Assembly: GCF_002240565.1 (NCBI RefSeq)
Contig: NZ_MZMO01000001.1
Span: 1,426,001-1,490,000 of the forward strand
From: Clavibacter michiganensis subsp. insidiosus
GTDB taxonomy: Bacteria > Actinomycetota > Actinomycetes > Actinomycetales > Microbacteriaceae
DNA: 64,000 nt
Direction: 5' to 3'
Shown here: piece by piece, positions 31,196 through 40,160 of the stretch
Layout: every line of letters starts with the position of its first letter
Position numbering within the stretch: the stretch's first letter is position 1
Notes under the pieces: model-generated
Database searches by the model: none
What the model was told of the DNA's origin: nothing
What the model saw: the letters and a program-made list of their open reading frames with translations, nothing else
Translations under genes and position numbers: made by a program

Positions 31196-31809
31196 GACGC
31201 GGTCCCGTCCGCGGCGGTGTCGTCGTCGAGGACGCTGCGCAGGTCGAGTTCCGGCATCTCGGGGGAGACCGGCTCCCAGGTGAAGCCGCGAGACGATGCG
31301 GCCTCGCGCCGCAGACGAACGGCCCAGACGGGGGAGTCCGTGCCGTCGCGGTAGGACAGCACCGCGTCGCCCACGGACCGCATCTCGGCGTCCCAGTAGT
31401 AGCCGAGGGCGAGGGACACGGACTCCAGGCCGTCGAGCGTGAGGGTCGTGCCGCCCCAGAACGCCCGAGAGGCCTCGGTGGGGTAGGCGGAGATCCGGTC
31501 GTCGAGGTGGTGGCGCTTGATGCGGAGGAGGTACATCGTCCCGCTGCACAGCTCGCGGACGGGCTCGCGGTCACGGATGGTGACCCCCTCCATCCCGTCG
31601 ACCTCGCGGATGAGCCGCGCCCAGATGCGCTCGTGGAGGAAGTCCGCCGTGAAGCGTGCGGTGAAGCCGGGGAACCAACCGACCTGCCACGCCCGGAACT
31701 CGGCGAAGTCATCTCGAGCGCCGTCGACCGCGTTGATGAAGGACTGCACGAACGGGTCACCGAGGTCCGCGAGCACGCGATCGCGATCGGGGACAGGGGC
31801 GGGATTCAT
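31192..31809 (-). CDS. Unknown protein paired with XRE-ImmA regulator
   Basis: A 205-residue soluble protein, no recognised domain. Notable segments are FINAVDGARDDFAEFRAWQVGWFPGF (about 24-49, quoted in part: ARDDFAEFRAW), LLRIKRHHLDDRISAYPTEA and VWAVRLRREAA. Starts the two-gene operon with the XRE-ImmA gene and has what looks like a leaderless promoter. It could be the toxin or substrate of its partner, as in related pairs; this is inference. Confidence 0.75.
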   Translation of the reverse strand: MNPAPVPDRDRVLADLGDPFVQSFINAVDGARDDFAEFRAWQVGWFPGFTARFTADFLHERIWARLIREVDGMEGVTIRDREPVRELCSGTMYLLRIKRHHLDDRISAYPTEASRAFWGGTTLTLDGLESVSLALGYYWDAEMRSVGDAVLSYRDGTDSPVWAVRLRREAASSRGFTWEPVSPEMPELDLRSVLDDDTAADGTAS

Positions 31810-31812
31810 GCC

Positions 31813-31824
31813 GGTAAATATACC
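31813..31824 (-). promoter_or_regulatory. -10 element TATATT inside a palindrome, XRE operon
   Basis: On the minus strand TATATT (31822-31817) ends 7 bases before the ATG at 31809, fitting a leaderless transcript. The same bases form an inverted repeat, GGTA-N4-TACC, on 31813-31824. The overlap suggests an operator for the XRE protein of the operon. Confidence 0.5.
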
Positions 31825-31996
31825 ACCGTCTCGATCCGCAGTGCGGTCCGCGCCCGCGCGCGCGAACAGTACCGCGGCCCCGATCGGGCGTGCGGCCGGG
31901 GGAGGGCCCCTCGCTAGGGTGGTCGCGCAACCCGGTGTGGTCCGTGAGACCCCGGGTGTCGACCGAAGCCTCATTCCCCTCCCAGCGAAGGACGCG

Positions 31997-34123
31997 ATGA
32001 GTACTCGCACACCCATGCCCGCTTCCCCCGACGGCACCGTCGCCCCCGCCGATCCGGCGCCCATCATCGACGGCGCGCCGCCCGGCCGTCCCCGCCTCAA
32101 CAAGCCCGTGTTCCTCGGGTCCTCCCTCGGCATCGTCGCCATCGTCGCCTGGGCCTCCCTCGCCCCGACCGCCGCGGCCGACGCGATCGGCGCCGCCGTC
32201 GCGTGGGTGTCGGAGAGCTTCGGCTGGTACTACATCGCCGTCGTCACGCTCGTGGTGGGGTTCGTGGTCGTCGTCGCGGCCTCCCGCGCCGGCCGCACGC
32301 GCCTCGGGCCCGACGACTCCCGCCCCGCGTTCACCTACTTCACCTGGTCGGCCATGCTGTTCGCCGCCGGCATCGGCATCGACCTGATGTTCTTCTCCGT
32401 CTCGGAGCCCATCACCCAGTACCTCGCCCCGCCGACCGGCGACGGGTCCACCGTCGAGGCCGCTCGGCAGGCCATGGTCTACACGCTGTTCCACTACGGC
32501 CTCACCGGCTGGGCGCTCTACGCGCTCATGGGCATGGCGTTCGGCTACTTCGCGTACCGCCACAACCTGCCGCTGAGCATCCGCTCCGCCCTGCACCCGA
32601 TCTTCGGCGCGCGCATCCACGGCTGGATCGGCCACCTCGTCGACATCGCCGCCGTCCTCGGCACGATCTTCGGCATCGCGACCACGCTCGGCATCGGCGT
32701 CGCCCAGCTGAACTACGGCATCGACTTCATGTTCGGGATCCCCGAAAACCTCGCCGTGCAGGCCGGCCTCATCGCGCTGTCGGTGATCATGGCGGCGGTC
32801 TCGGTGCTCACCGGGGTCGAGAAGGGGATCCGGCGCCTGTCGGAGCTCAACGTGCTGTGCTCCATCGCGCTCATGCTCTTCGTGCTGTTCGCGGGTCGCA
32901 CCAGCTTCCTCATGGACGCCGTCGTGCAGAACGTCGGCGACGTCCTCAGCCGGTTCCCCGCGATGACGCTCGAGACCTTCGCCTACGACCGCCCCGACGC
33001 GTGGCTCAGCAGCTGGACCCTCTTCTTCTGGGCCTGGTGGATCGCGTGGGCGCCGTTCGTCGGCCTGTTCCTCGCCCGCATCTCCCGCGGCCGCACCATC
33101 CGCGAATTCGTCATCGGCACGATGGTGGTGCCGTTCGCGTTCATCCTGCTGTGGATCTCGATCTTCGGGAACAGCGCCCTCGACCTCGTCATGGGCGGCG
33201 ATAGCGCGTTCGGCGACGTCGCGATGAACACCCCGGAGCGCGCGTTCTACTCGCTGCTCGCCGAGTACCCGGGGGTGCCGCTCACGGCCGCCGTCGCGAC
33301 CTTCACGGGGCTCCTCTTCTACGTGACCTCCGCCGACTCCGGCGCGCTCGTGATGGCGAACCTCACCTCGCACCTGCCCGACGCCGACACCGACGGACCC
33401 AAGTGGCTGCGCCTGTTCTGGGCCGTCGCCACCGGCGCGCTCACGCTCGTGATGCTCGCGGTGGGCGGCGTGCCGACCCTGCAGAGCGCGACCGTGGTGA
33501 TGGGCCTGCCGTTCTCTGTGGTGCTGCTGCTCATCATGCTCGGGCTCTACAAGGCCCTGAAGGTGGAGGGATCGCTCGCGGCCAGCTACCGGTCGAGCCT
33601 GCCTGGCCTCCTCTCGGGCCGCTCGGGCGACACCGGCCACGGACGCAGCTGGCGCCAGCGGCTCTCCCGCTCCATGACGTACCCCGACCGCGAGCGCGCC
33701 CAGCGCTTCACCGAGGAGGTGGCGCTCCCCGCGCTCACCGAGGTGCACGACGAGCTCATCGTGCAGGGCGCGACCGTGCGGCTCGTCGAGGGCGAGAACT
33801 CCGAGTACGGGATCCGCGAGCTCGACCTCGAGGTGTCGATGGGCGAGGAGCGCGACTTCCGGTACGCGATCCGCCCGGTGCGGTACGACATCCCCACGTG
33901 CGCGCCGCACGCGGCCGCCGGATCCGAGGAGCACTACTTCCGCCTCGAGGTGTTCTCCCTCGAGGGCAGCCGCGGCTACGACGTCCTCGACTACACGCCC
34001 GAGCAGGTGATCGCCGACGTGCTCGACCACTACGAGACGCACCTCGAGTTCCTGCACCTCAACCGCGACGACCCGGGGAACACCGTCGTCGTCGCCCCCG
34101 CCGAACCCGAGAGGACCGCATGA
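31997..34123 (+). CDS. betT: BCCT-family choline/betaine transporter
   Basis: A 708-residue secondary transporter, probably importing choline. Twelve membrane segments span about residues 35-555; the BCCT signature is in FFWAWWIAWAPFVGLFLARI (about 342-361), and the substrate-site region has GIGIDLMFFSV. The long cytosolic C-terminus (about 150 residues, with EEHYFRLEVFSLEG) is as in E. coli BetT, where it responds to osmotic strength. First gene of an operon with the aldehyde dehydrogenase and GMC oxidoreductase, which supports choline as substrate. AGCGAAGGA lies upstream of the ATG. Confidence 0.93.
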   Translation: MSTRTPMPASPDGTVAPADPAPIIDGAPPGRPRLNKPVFLGSSLGIVAIVAWASLAPTAAADAIGAAVAWVSESFGWYYIAVVTLVVGFVVVVAASRAGRTRLGPDDSRPAFTYFTWSAMLFAAGIGIDLMFFSVSEPITQYLAPPTGDGSTVEAARQAMVYTLFHYGLTGWALYALMGMAFGYFAYRHNLPLSIRSALHPIFGARIHGWIGHLVDIAAVLGTIFGIATTLGIGVAQLNYGIDFMFGIPENLAVQAGLIALSVIMAAVSVLTGVEKGIRRLSELNVLCSIALMLFVLFAGRTSFLMDAVVQNVGDVLSRFPAMTLETFAYDRPDAWLSSWTLFFWAWWIAWAPFVGLFLARISRGRTIREFVIGTMVVPFAFILLWISIFGNSALDLVMGGDSAFGDVAMNTPERAFYSLLAEYPGVPLTAAVATFTGLLFYVTSADSGALVMANLTSHLPDADTDGPKWLRLFWAVATGALTLVMLAVGGVPTLQSATVVMGLPFSVVLLLIMLGLYKALKVEGSLAASYRSSLPGLLSGRSGDTGHGRSWRQRLSRSMTYPDRERAQRFTEEVALPALTEVHDELIVQGATVRLVEGENSEYGIRELDLEVSMGEERDFRYAIRPVRYDIPTCAPHAAAGSEEHYFRLEVFSLEGSRGYDVLDYTPEQVIADVLDHYETHLEFLHLNRDDPGNTVVVAPAEPERTA

Positions 34124-35619
34124 CCATGCACGAGCACACGAACGGGGCATCCGCCTCCCTCTTCATCGACGGCAGCTGGCAGTCGGCCGCGGACGGCGCC
34201 ACGCGCGAGATCCGCTGTCCCGCCGACGGATCCCTCGTCGGGCACGTCTCCGAGGCCGGCACCGTCGACGTCGAGCGCGCCATCGCGAGCGCCCGCGCCG
34301 CGTTCGACGGCGGCGCCTGGTCGCGCACGCCCGCACCCGAGCGCGGCGACCTCCTCCTCCGGGTGGCCGACGGCCTCGTGGAGCGGAAGGCCGCGTTCGC
34401 CCGCGCCGAGACGCTCGACACCGGCAAGCGCCTGGTGGAGAGCGAGATCGACATGGACGACATCGCCGCCTGCTTCCGCTACTTCGGCAAGCTCGCCGGC
34501 CAGGACGCCGGCCGCGTCGTCGACGCCGGCGACCCCGACGTGGTGAGCCGCATCGTCCACGAGCCCGTGGGCGTGTGCGGCCTCATCGCGCCGTGGAACT
34601 ACCCGCTGCTGCAGGCCGCGTGGAAGATCGCGCCGGCGCTCGCCGCGGGCAACGCGTTCGTCCTCAAGCCCAGCGAGCTGACGCCGCACACCTCGATCCT
34701 CATGATGCGGCTGCTCGCCGACGTGGGGCTGCCCGCGGGCGTCGCCAACCTGGTGCTGGGCGCGGGGGCCGTCGCGGGCGCGCCCCTCTCGAGCCACCCC
34801 GACGTCGACATGGTCTCGTTCACGGGCGGCCTCGCCACGGGCCGCACCATCGCGGCGGCCGCGGCGGCCACCGTGAAGAAGGTCGCGCTCGAGCTCGGCG
34901 GCAAGAACCCCAACGTGGTGTTCGCCGACGCCGACTTCGACGCCGCCGTCGACAACGCCCTCAACGCCGCCTTCGTGCACTCCGGCCAGGTGTGCTCGGC
35001 GGGCGCGCGGCTCGTGGTCGAGGAGCCCATCGCCGAGCGCTTCGTGGACGAGCTCGTGCGCCGGGCCGAGGGGATCCGCCTCGGCGGCCCGTTCGACCCC
35101 GACGCCGAGACCGGCCCGCTCATCTCGGCCGCGCACCGCGACAAGGTTCACGCGTACGTGGAGAAGGGGATCGCCGAGGGCGCGCGCCTGCGCACGGGTG
35201 GCGCGTTCGGCGCGGGCGACCTCGAGGCCGGGTTCTACTACCTGCCGACCGTGCTCGACCGGGTCGAGCGCGGCATGTCCGTGGTGGTCGACGAGGCCTT
35301 CGGGCCGGTGGTCACGGTCGAGACGTTCCGCACGGAGGAGGAGGCGGTCGCCATCGCGAACGACACCGACTACGGGCTCGCGGGCGCGGTGTGGTCCCAA
35401 AACGCCGGCAAGGCGCAGCGGGTCGCGCAGGCGCTCCGCCACGGCACCATCTGGATCAACGACTTCCACCCCTACCTGCCCCAGGCGGAGTGGGGCGGCT
35501 TCGGGCAGTCCGGCGTCGGCCGCGAGCTCGGCCCGACCGGCCTCGCCGAGTACCAGGAGGCCAAGCACATCTACCAGAACACGCGCCCGCAGGTGACCGG
35601 ATGGTTCCGGGCGCGATGA
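34120..35619 (+). CDS. betB: Betaine-aldehyde dehydrogenase
   Basis: A 499-residue NAD(P)-dependent aldehyde dehydrogenase that oxidises betaine aldehyde to glycine betaine. The general-base Glu lies in ELGGKNPNVVF (about 258), the catalytic Cys in SGQVCSAGAR (about 291), and the C-terminal PQAEWGGFGQSGVGRELG is typical of BetB. ATG overlaps the betT stop (ATGA); an alternative ATG is two codons further. Its TGA overlaps an ATG two bases into the next gene's leader. Confidence 0.93.
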   Translation: MTMHEHTNGASASLFIDGSWQSAADGATREIRCPADGSLVGHVSEAGTVDVERAIASARAAFDGGAWSRTPAPERGDLLLRVADGLVERKAAFARAETLDTGKRLVESEIDMDDIAACFRYFGKLAGQDAGRVVDAGDPDVVSRIVHEPVGVCGLIAPWNYPLLQAAWKIAPALAAGNAFVLKPSELTPHTSILMMRLLADVGLPAGVANLVLGAGAVAGAPLSSHPDVDMVSFTGGLATGRTIAAAAAATVKKVALELGGKNPNVVFADADFDAAVDNALNAAFVHSGQVCSAGARLVVEEPIAERFVDELVRRAEGIRLGGPFDPDAETGPLISAAHRDKVHAYVEKGIAEGARLRTGGAFGAGDLEAGFYYLPTVLDRVERGMSVVVDEAFGPVVTVETFRTEEEAVAIANDTDYGLAGAVWSQNAGKAQRVAQALRHGTIWINDFHPYLPQAEWGGFGQSGVGRELGPTGLAEYQEAKHIYQNTRPQVTGWFRAR

Positions 35620-35639
35620 GCGACAGCAGAGGAGACGAC

Positions 35640-37214
35640 ATGACCGGCACCGAGTACGACTACGTGGTCGTCGGCGGGGGATCCGCGGGCGCGGCCGTCG
35701 CCGCCCGCCTCAGCGAGGACCCCGACGCGCAGGTGGCCCTCATCGAGGCCGGCCCGCACGACAGGGACCTCGACGTGGTCCTCCGCCTCGATCGGTGGAT
35801 GGAGCTGCTCGAGTCCGGCTACGACTGGGACTACCCCATCGAGGAGCAGGAGAACGGCAACTCCTTCATGCGGCACGCGCGCGCCAAGGTGCTCGGCGGC
35901 TGCTCCAGCCACAACTCGTGCATCGCGTTCTGGGCGCCGCGCGAGGACCTCGACGGCTGGGCGACGACGCATGGCGCCACCGGCTGGGACGCCGACAGCA
36001 CCTACCCGCTGTACCAGCGGCTGGAGACGAACGAGGATCCGGAGCCGCACCACGGCCACGACGGCCCGGTGCACCTGATGAACGTGCCGCCGCGCGACCC
36101 GTCCGGCGTCGCGCTCCTCGACGCGTGCGAGCAGGCGGGGATCCCGCGCACGCGCTTCAACACCGGCGAGACCGTGCGGAACGGGGCCGGCTTCTTCCAG
36201 ATCAACCGGCAGGCGGACGGCACGCGCGCGTCGTCGTCGGTCTCGTACCTGCATCCGCTCGCCGACCGCGCGAACCTCACGGTGCTGACCGACCTCACGG
36301 CGCGCGCGCTCGAGTTCGACGACGACGACCGCTGCACGGGCGTGCAGGTCGTCGACAACGCGTTCGCGAAGACCCGCACCGTCCGGGCCCGCCGCGAGGT
36401 GATCCTCTCTGCCGGCGCCATCGACTCGCCCAAGCTGCTGATGCTCTCGGGCATCGGCCCGGCCGCGCACCTCGCCGACCTCGGCATCCCGGTGCGCGTC
36501 GACTCGCCCGGCGTGGGCGAGCACCTTCAGGACCACCCCGAGGGCGTGATCCAGTGGGAGGCCAAGCAGCCCATGCCGACGGAGAGCACGCAGTGGTGGG
36601 AGATCGGGATCTTCGCCACCACCGAGGAGGGGCTCGACCGGCCGGACCTCATGTTCCACTACGGGTCGGTGCCGTTCGACATGCACACGGTGCGCCAGGG
36701 CTACCCGACGACGGAGAACGGCTTCTGCCTCACGCCGAACGTCACGCACGCGCGCTCGCGCGGCACGGTGCGGCTCCGCAGCCGCGACCACCGCGACAAG
36801 CCGCTCGTGGACCCGCGCTACCTCACCGACCCGCACGACATGCGCGTGCTCATCGCCGGGATCCGCCTCGCGCGCGAGATCGTGGCGCAGCCCGCGATGG
36901 CCGAATGGGCGGGCCGGGAGCTGTACCCGGGCGTCGAGGCGCAGACCGACGAGGAGCTCGCGGACTACATCTCCCGCACGCACAACACCGTGTACCACCC
37001 GGCGGGCACAGTGCGGATGGGCGCGGTCGACGACGCGATGTCGCCGCTGGATCCCGAGCTGCGCGTCAAGGGAGTCACCGGCCTCCGGGTCGCCGACGCG
37101 TCCGTGATGCCGGAGCTCACGACCGTGAACCCGAACATCACGACGATGATGATCGGCGAGCGCTGCGCCGACCTGGTGAAGCGGGCGCGGGCCGAGGAGC
37201 TCGTCGCGGGCTGA
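35640..37214 (+). CDS. betA: GMC oxidoreductase, choline dehydrogenase type
   Basis: A 524-residue FAD enzyme of the glucose-methanol-choline family. The dinucleotide loop GGGSAGAAVAARLSE lies at about 11-25; the family signatures are GGCSSHNSCIAFWAP and the SAGAIDSPKLLMLSGIG segment; catalytic His is in YHPAGTVRMG (about 449) and Asn in TVNPNITTMM (about 500). Context with betT and betB indicates oxidation of choline to betaine aldehyde. Start ATG 35640 has AGAGGAG at 35627-35633; an in-frame ATG at 35616 overlaps the betB stop. No betI regulator is present. Confidence 0.92.
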   Translation: MTGTEYDYVVVGGGSAGAAVAARLSEDPDAQVALIEAGPHDRDLDVVLRLDRWMELLESGYDWDYPIEEQENGNSFMRHARAKVLGGCSSHNSCIAFWAPREDLDGWATTHGATGWDADSTYPLYQRLETNEDPEPHHGHDGPVHLMNVPPRDPSGVALLDACEQAGIPRTRFNTGETVRNGAGFFQINRQADGTRASSSVSYLHPLADRANLTVLTDLTARALEFDDDDRCTGVQVVDNAFAKTRTVRARREVILSAGAIDSPKLLMLSGIGPAAHLADLGIPVRVDSPGVGEHLQDHPEGVIQWEAKQPMPTESTQWWEIGIFATTEEGLDRPDLMFHYGSVPFDMHTVRQGYPTTENGFCLTPNVTHARSRGTVRLRSRDHRDKPLVDPRYLTDPHDMRVLIAGIRLAREIVAQPAMAEWAGRELYPGVEAQTDEELADYISRTHNTVYHPAGTVRMGAVDDAMSPLDPELRVKGVTGLRVADASVMPELTTVNPNITTMMIGERCADLVKRARAEELVAG

Positions 37215-37220
37215 TCACGA

Positions 37221-37258
37221 CGGGCGGGTCGTCGGGATGGTGCCCGACGACCCGCCCG
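37221..37258. terminator. Bidirectional terminator after the bet operon
   Basis: A perfect 16-base stem (CGGGCGGGTCGTCGGG with CCCGACGACCCGCCCG) and 6-base loop, placed between the converging betA and MFS genes. Confidence 0.85.
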
Positions 37259-37268
37259 CCGACGTGTC

Positions 37269-38744
37269 CTACCGGACGGTCGCGCGCTCGCGCTCCCGGC
37301 CGTCCGCACCCGCGACCGCGGATCCGGCGACGGCGACCGCGGGGTGCACGGGGTCCGCGTCCGCGTCGTCCGCGGAGTCCGCCGTCGCCCGCCGCGCCGC
37401 GATCGCGTCCCGCGCCGGGTCCTTCGCGGCGAGCGCCGCCGCGATCGTCAGCACCGCGTAGAGGCCGATGTAGGCGCAGAGGATCCAGGGGGATCCGCCG
37501 CCCCACTGCAGGAACAGCACCGCGAGCAGCGGCGTGAGGCCGACGGAGAAGATGCTGCCGACCTGGTAGCCGAGCGAGACGCCGCTGTAGCGGACGCCCG
37601 TGGGGAACTGCTCGGCGAACCACGCGGCCTGCGGCCCGTAGATGGAGTCGTGGAAGACGTTCATGCCGAGCGCGAAGACGAGCGGCAGGAGCAGCAGCGG
37701 GCCGGAGTCGAGGTACGCGAAGAACGGCCAGATGAGGATCCCGATGCCGGCGGCGCTCGCGATGGTGAGGCGGCGGCGGCCGACCCGGTCGGAGATCCAG
37801 CCCCACAGGGGAGTGGTGAGCACGCTCAGCGCCGACACGATGAGCACCGCCGTGAGCGCGCTGCCCGAGTCGCCGCGCTTCTGGGCGAGGTAGGAGAGCG
37901 TGTAGACGGTGAGGATCGAGTAGAGCGCGGGCTGCACGAGGCGGAGGCCGGCGGTGATGAGCACGGCGCGCGGGTGCTTCCGCAGCACGACGCCGAGCGG
38001 GAAGCGCTCCACCTCGCCCGCGTCCTTGATGTCACGGAACTCGGCGGCGTCCTCCACGCGCAAGCGGATCACGAGGCCCACGGCCACGAGCACGGCGCTG
38101 AGGAGGAACGGCAGCCGCCAGCCCCACGCGAGGAACTGCTCCTCGCCGAGCGCGAAGCGGGTCGCCGCGAAGACGCCGGTCGCGAGGAGCATGCCGCCCG
38201 CGGATCCCATCTGCGTGAACGCGCCGAAGAGGCCCCGGCGGTGGGCGGGGGCGTGCTCGACGGACAGCAGCGCGGATCCGCCCCACTCGGCGCCCGCCGC
38301 GATGCCCTGCACGAGCCGCAGGAAGACGAGGCCGACGACGCTCGCGAGGCCGATGGTGGCGTAGGTCGGCAGGACGCCGATGAGGGTCGACGCGATCCCC
38401 ATCAGCACGAGCGAGTAGACGAGCATGCGCTTGCGGCCGATGCGGTCGCCGAGGTGCCCGGCGACGATCCCGCCGATGGGCCGCGCGAGGAATCCGACGC
38501 CGTACGCCGCGAACGACGCGAGCAGCCCGACCGCGGGCGTCTGGTTCGGGAAGAACTGGCTGCCGAACACGAGTGCGGACGCCGTGGCGTAGAGGTAGAA
38601 GTCGTAGTACTCGACGGTGGTGCCGATGAACGACGCGCCGAGGACGCGGCGCCGGCGGCGGGAGACGTCGGCGGGCTGCTCGCGATCAGCGGGCGAGGCG
38701 GGCGTGGTCGGTGCGGCGGATGCGGCGGGCGGTGCGGTGGTCAT
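37269..38744 (-). CDS. MFS transporter, metabolite:H+ symporter family
   Basis: A 491-residue protein with 12 predicted membrane segments. GTTVEYYDFYLYATAS opens TM1, and the loop 2-3 motif is GHLGDRIGRKRML; both mark the metabolite:H+ symporter branch (ShiA, ProP, KgtP relatives). QGIAAGAEWGGSALL is the family TM4/5 motif. The substrate is unknown; next to the betaine operon, a compatible solute or carboxylate would fit. The hydrophilic C-terminal tail is Ala/Asp-rich. Start ATG 38744. Confidence 0.92.
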   Translation of the reverse strand: MTTAPPAASAAPTTPASPADREQPADVSRRRRRVLGASFIGTTVEYYDFYLYATASALVFGSQFFPNQTPAVGLLASFAAYGVGFLARPIGGIVAGHLGDRIGRKRMLVYSLVLMGIASTLIGVLPTYATIGLASVVGLVFLRLVQGIAAGAEWGGSALLSVEHAPAHRRGLFGAFTQMGSAGGMLLATGVFAATRFALGEEQFLAWGWRLPFLLSAVLVAVGLVIRLRVEDAAEFRDIKDAGEVERFPLGVVLRKHPRAVLITAGLRLVQPALYSILTVYTLSYLAQKRGDSGSALTAVLIVSALSVLTTPLWGWISDRVGRRRLTIASAAGIGILIWPFFAYLDSGPLLLLPLVFALGMNVFHDSIYGPQAAWFAEQFPTGVRYSGVSLGYQVGSIFSVGLTPLLAVLFLQWGGGSPWILCAYIGLYAVLTIAAALAAKDPARDAIAARRATADSADDADADPVHPAVAVAGSAVAGADGRERERATVR

Positions 38745-38896
38745 GGGGTCTCCAGCGGTGCGGCTGCGGTGCAGGGAGCGGTCCGGGCGGGGATCCGCTC
38801 GGGTGACGCCCACCGTGGCCCGTGATCCCCCGGTCGGGGAAGGGCCGGGGTCACGGCGCGTAACGCGCAGGGCTGCGCCGTGTCCTGCGCGACGAG

Positions 38897-38924
38897 CGGC
38901 GGGCGGGCCGAAGCCCGCCCGCCG
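38897..38924. terminator. Terminator hairpin downstream of the protease gene
   Basis: A 12-base perfect stem CGGCGGGCGGGC/GCCCGCCCGCCG with a CGAA loop, about 38 bases after the stop of the minus-strand protease gene. Confidence 0.75.
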
Positions 38925-38961
38925 TCCGGTGGGGACCGCCGACGTCCGCGCCGGTCGTGCG

Positions 38962-39897
38962 TCAGTACGTCGTGTTCGACACCAGGTCGTACGTGTCGTG
39001 CTGCTCCTGCCGCCAGATCGGGCCGATCACGTGCGTGTAGTCCTGGAACCGGTTGGACTCGTCGGCGATCTGCGGTCCGTTCGCGTCGTCGCCGGCGAAG
39101 ATCGGGCCGCCCGAGATGCCCTCGTTCATGTCGCACGCGATGGAGATCATCGTGTCGACGAACGGGGCGGACATGTCGCGGCATCGATCGAGGTGCTCAC
39201 CGTCGAAGCGCAGCGCGGCGGGGTAGCCGTATACGGACGCCTCCTCCGAGTTGGACTGATCGAAGAGGACCGGCGAGGCGCCGACGACGCTCTCGATGTC
39301 CTCGCCCGCGGAGTCCTCGCTCACGGCGAGGAACCCCGAGTCGTCCACCCGGTCGTTGCCGGTCGCCCAGCTCGACGGCACCGCCCCGCCCACGACGGGC
39401 CACGCTCCGAAGGACGATTCCCCCGAGTCGTAACCGGGGTAGAAGACCGTGTTCGTGGAGAACACCTGATGCGAGGTGAGGCAGTGCCCCGCGGTCGCGA
39501 TGGTCGAGCGGTTGGCCGACTCGACGACGTTGGCCGAGCAGGCGTAGCCCGAGCCGCCCTGCGTGTAGAAGATCCGGCCGATGTGCGGGACCGGCGCGAC
39601 CTGCTCCGCCCTGCTGATCGGGGAGGCCGCGTCCGACGCGTCGAGCGCCGACATGGGCTTTCCGCTGTCGACGTCGATGGCTGCGGCCCGGCGCTCGGGC
39701 GTCCAGTAGTCGACGGCGTGCGCCGCGTCGGCGGCGGAGACCGTGAAGGAGGACTCCGACGCGGCCGGGGCGACGGCGTCGGAGGGTGTGGTCGTCGCCC
39801 ACGCGGAGGGCGCGACGCCCAGCAGCGCGGCGGTGAGGCAGATGGAGGAGACGACGGCGGTGCGCCGTCTCGTGAAGCGGGCAGGGCGATGGGTCAT
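38962..39897 (-). CDS. Secreted trypsin-like serine protease
   Basis: A 311-residue exported S1/V8-like peptidase. The signal peptide is RRRTAVVSSICLTAALLGV ending at AWA (about residue 35), followed by a propeptide-like stretch. The catalytic His lies in TIATAGHCL (about 130), a candidate Asp in NDRVDDSGFLAV, and the Ser in NEGISGGPIF (about 258), where the usual GDSGGP is replaced by GISGGP. Two Cys pairs are visible. Clavibacter species are rich in secreted serine proteases, but this sequence is closer to V8/streptogrisin-type enzymes than to what I recall of the Chp/Pat-1 group. Start ATG 39897. Confidence 0.85.
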   Translation of the reverse strand: MTHRPARFTRRRTAVVSSICLTAALLGVAPSAWATTTPSDAVAPAASESSFTVSAADAAHAVDYWTPERRAAAIDVDSGKPMSALDASDAASPISRAEQVAPVPHIGRIFYTQGGSGYACSANVVESANRSTIATAGHCLTSHQVFSTNTVFYPGYDSGESSFGAWPVVGGAVPSSWATGNDRVDDSGFLAVSEDSAGEDIESVVGASPVLFDQSNSEEASVYGYPAALRFDGEHLDRCRDMSAPFVDTMISIACDMNEGISGGPIFAGDDANGPQIADESNRFQDYTHVIGPIWRQEQHDTYDLVSNTTY

Positions 39898-40160
39898 GGT
39901 GCGCCTTCCTGGAGGTGCCACGTCGTGGCGTCGGGTCGCCGTCGCTCGACGGCGAGGAGGTGGGGCCATGTGCGGTGCGGAGGGAGCGGATGATCACCAG
40001 CGGCCCCCGACGCGGTGGGCTGACGGTAACGGGCCGACGCATCCGCCTGCGCATCGCCTGCACAGCCTCTGGCGATGCCCGGCGTGTGACGGTCCGCTAC
40101 GGCGTCGCCGACCGCATTTCCCCACCCGTGCGACGCTGGGGGTCCGACGAGAGGATCCCC
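39898..40160. other. Divergent promoter region, protease / flavin monooxygenase
   Basis: 263 bases between diverging genes, holding both promoters. GAGAGGA at about 40150 is the ribosome site of the plus-strand gene. I see no convincing -10/-35 pair or operator. Confidence 0.5.

Noticed and set aside
38962..39897. Assignment of the secreted protease to the Clavibacter Chp/Pat-1 virulence family
   Set aside because: Only the general S1 layout agrees; length and motifs look more like V8/streptogrisin-type enzymes, and no alignment could be run.
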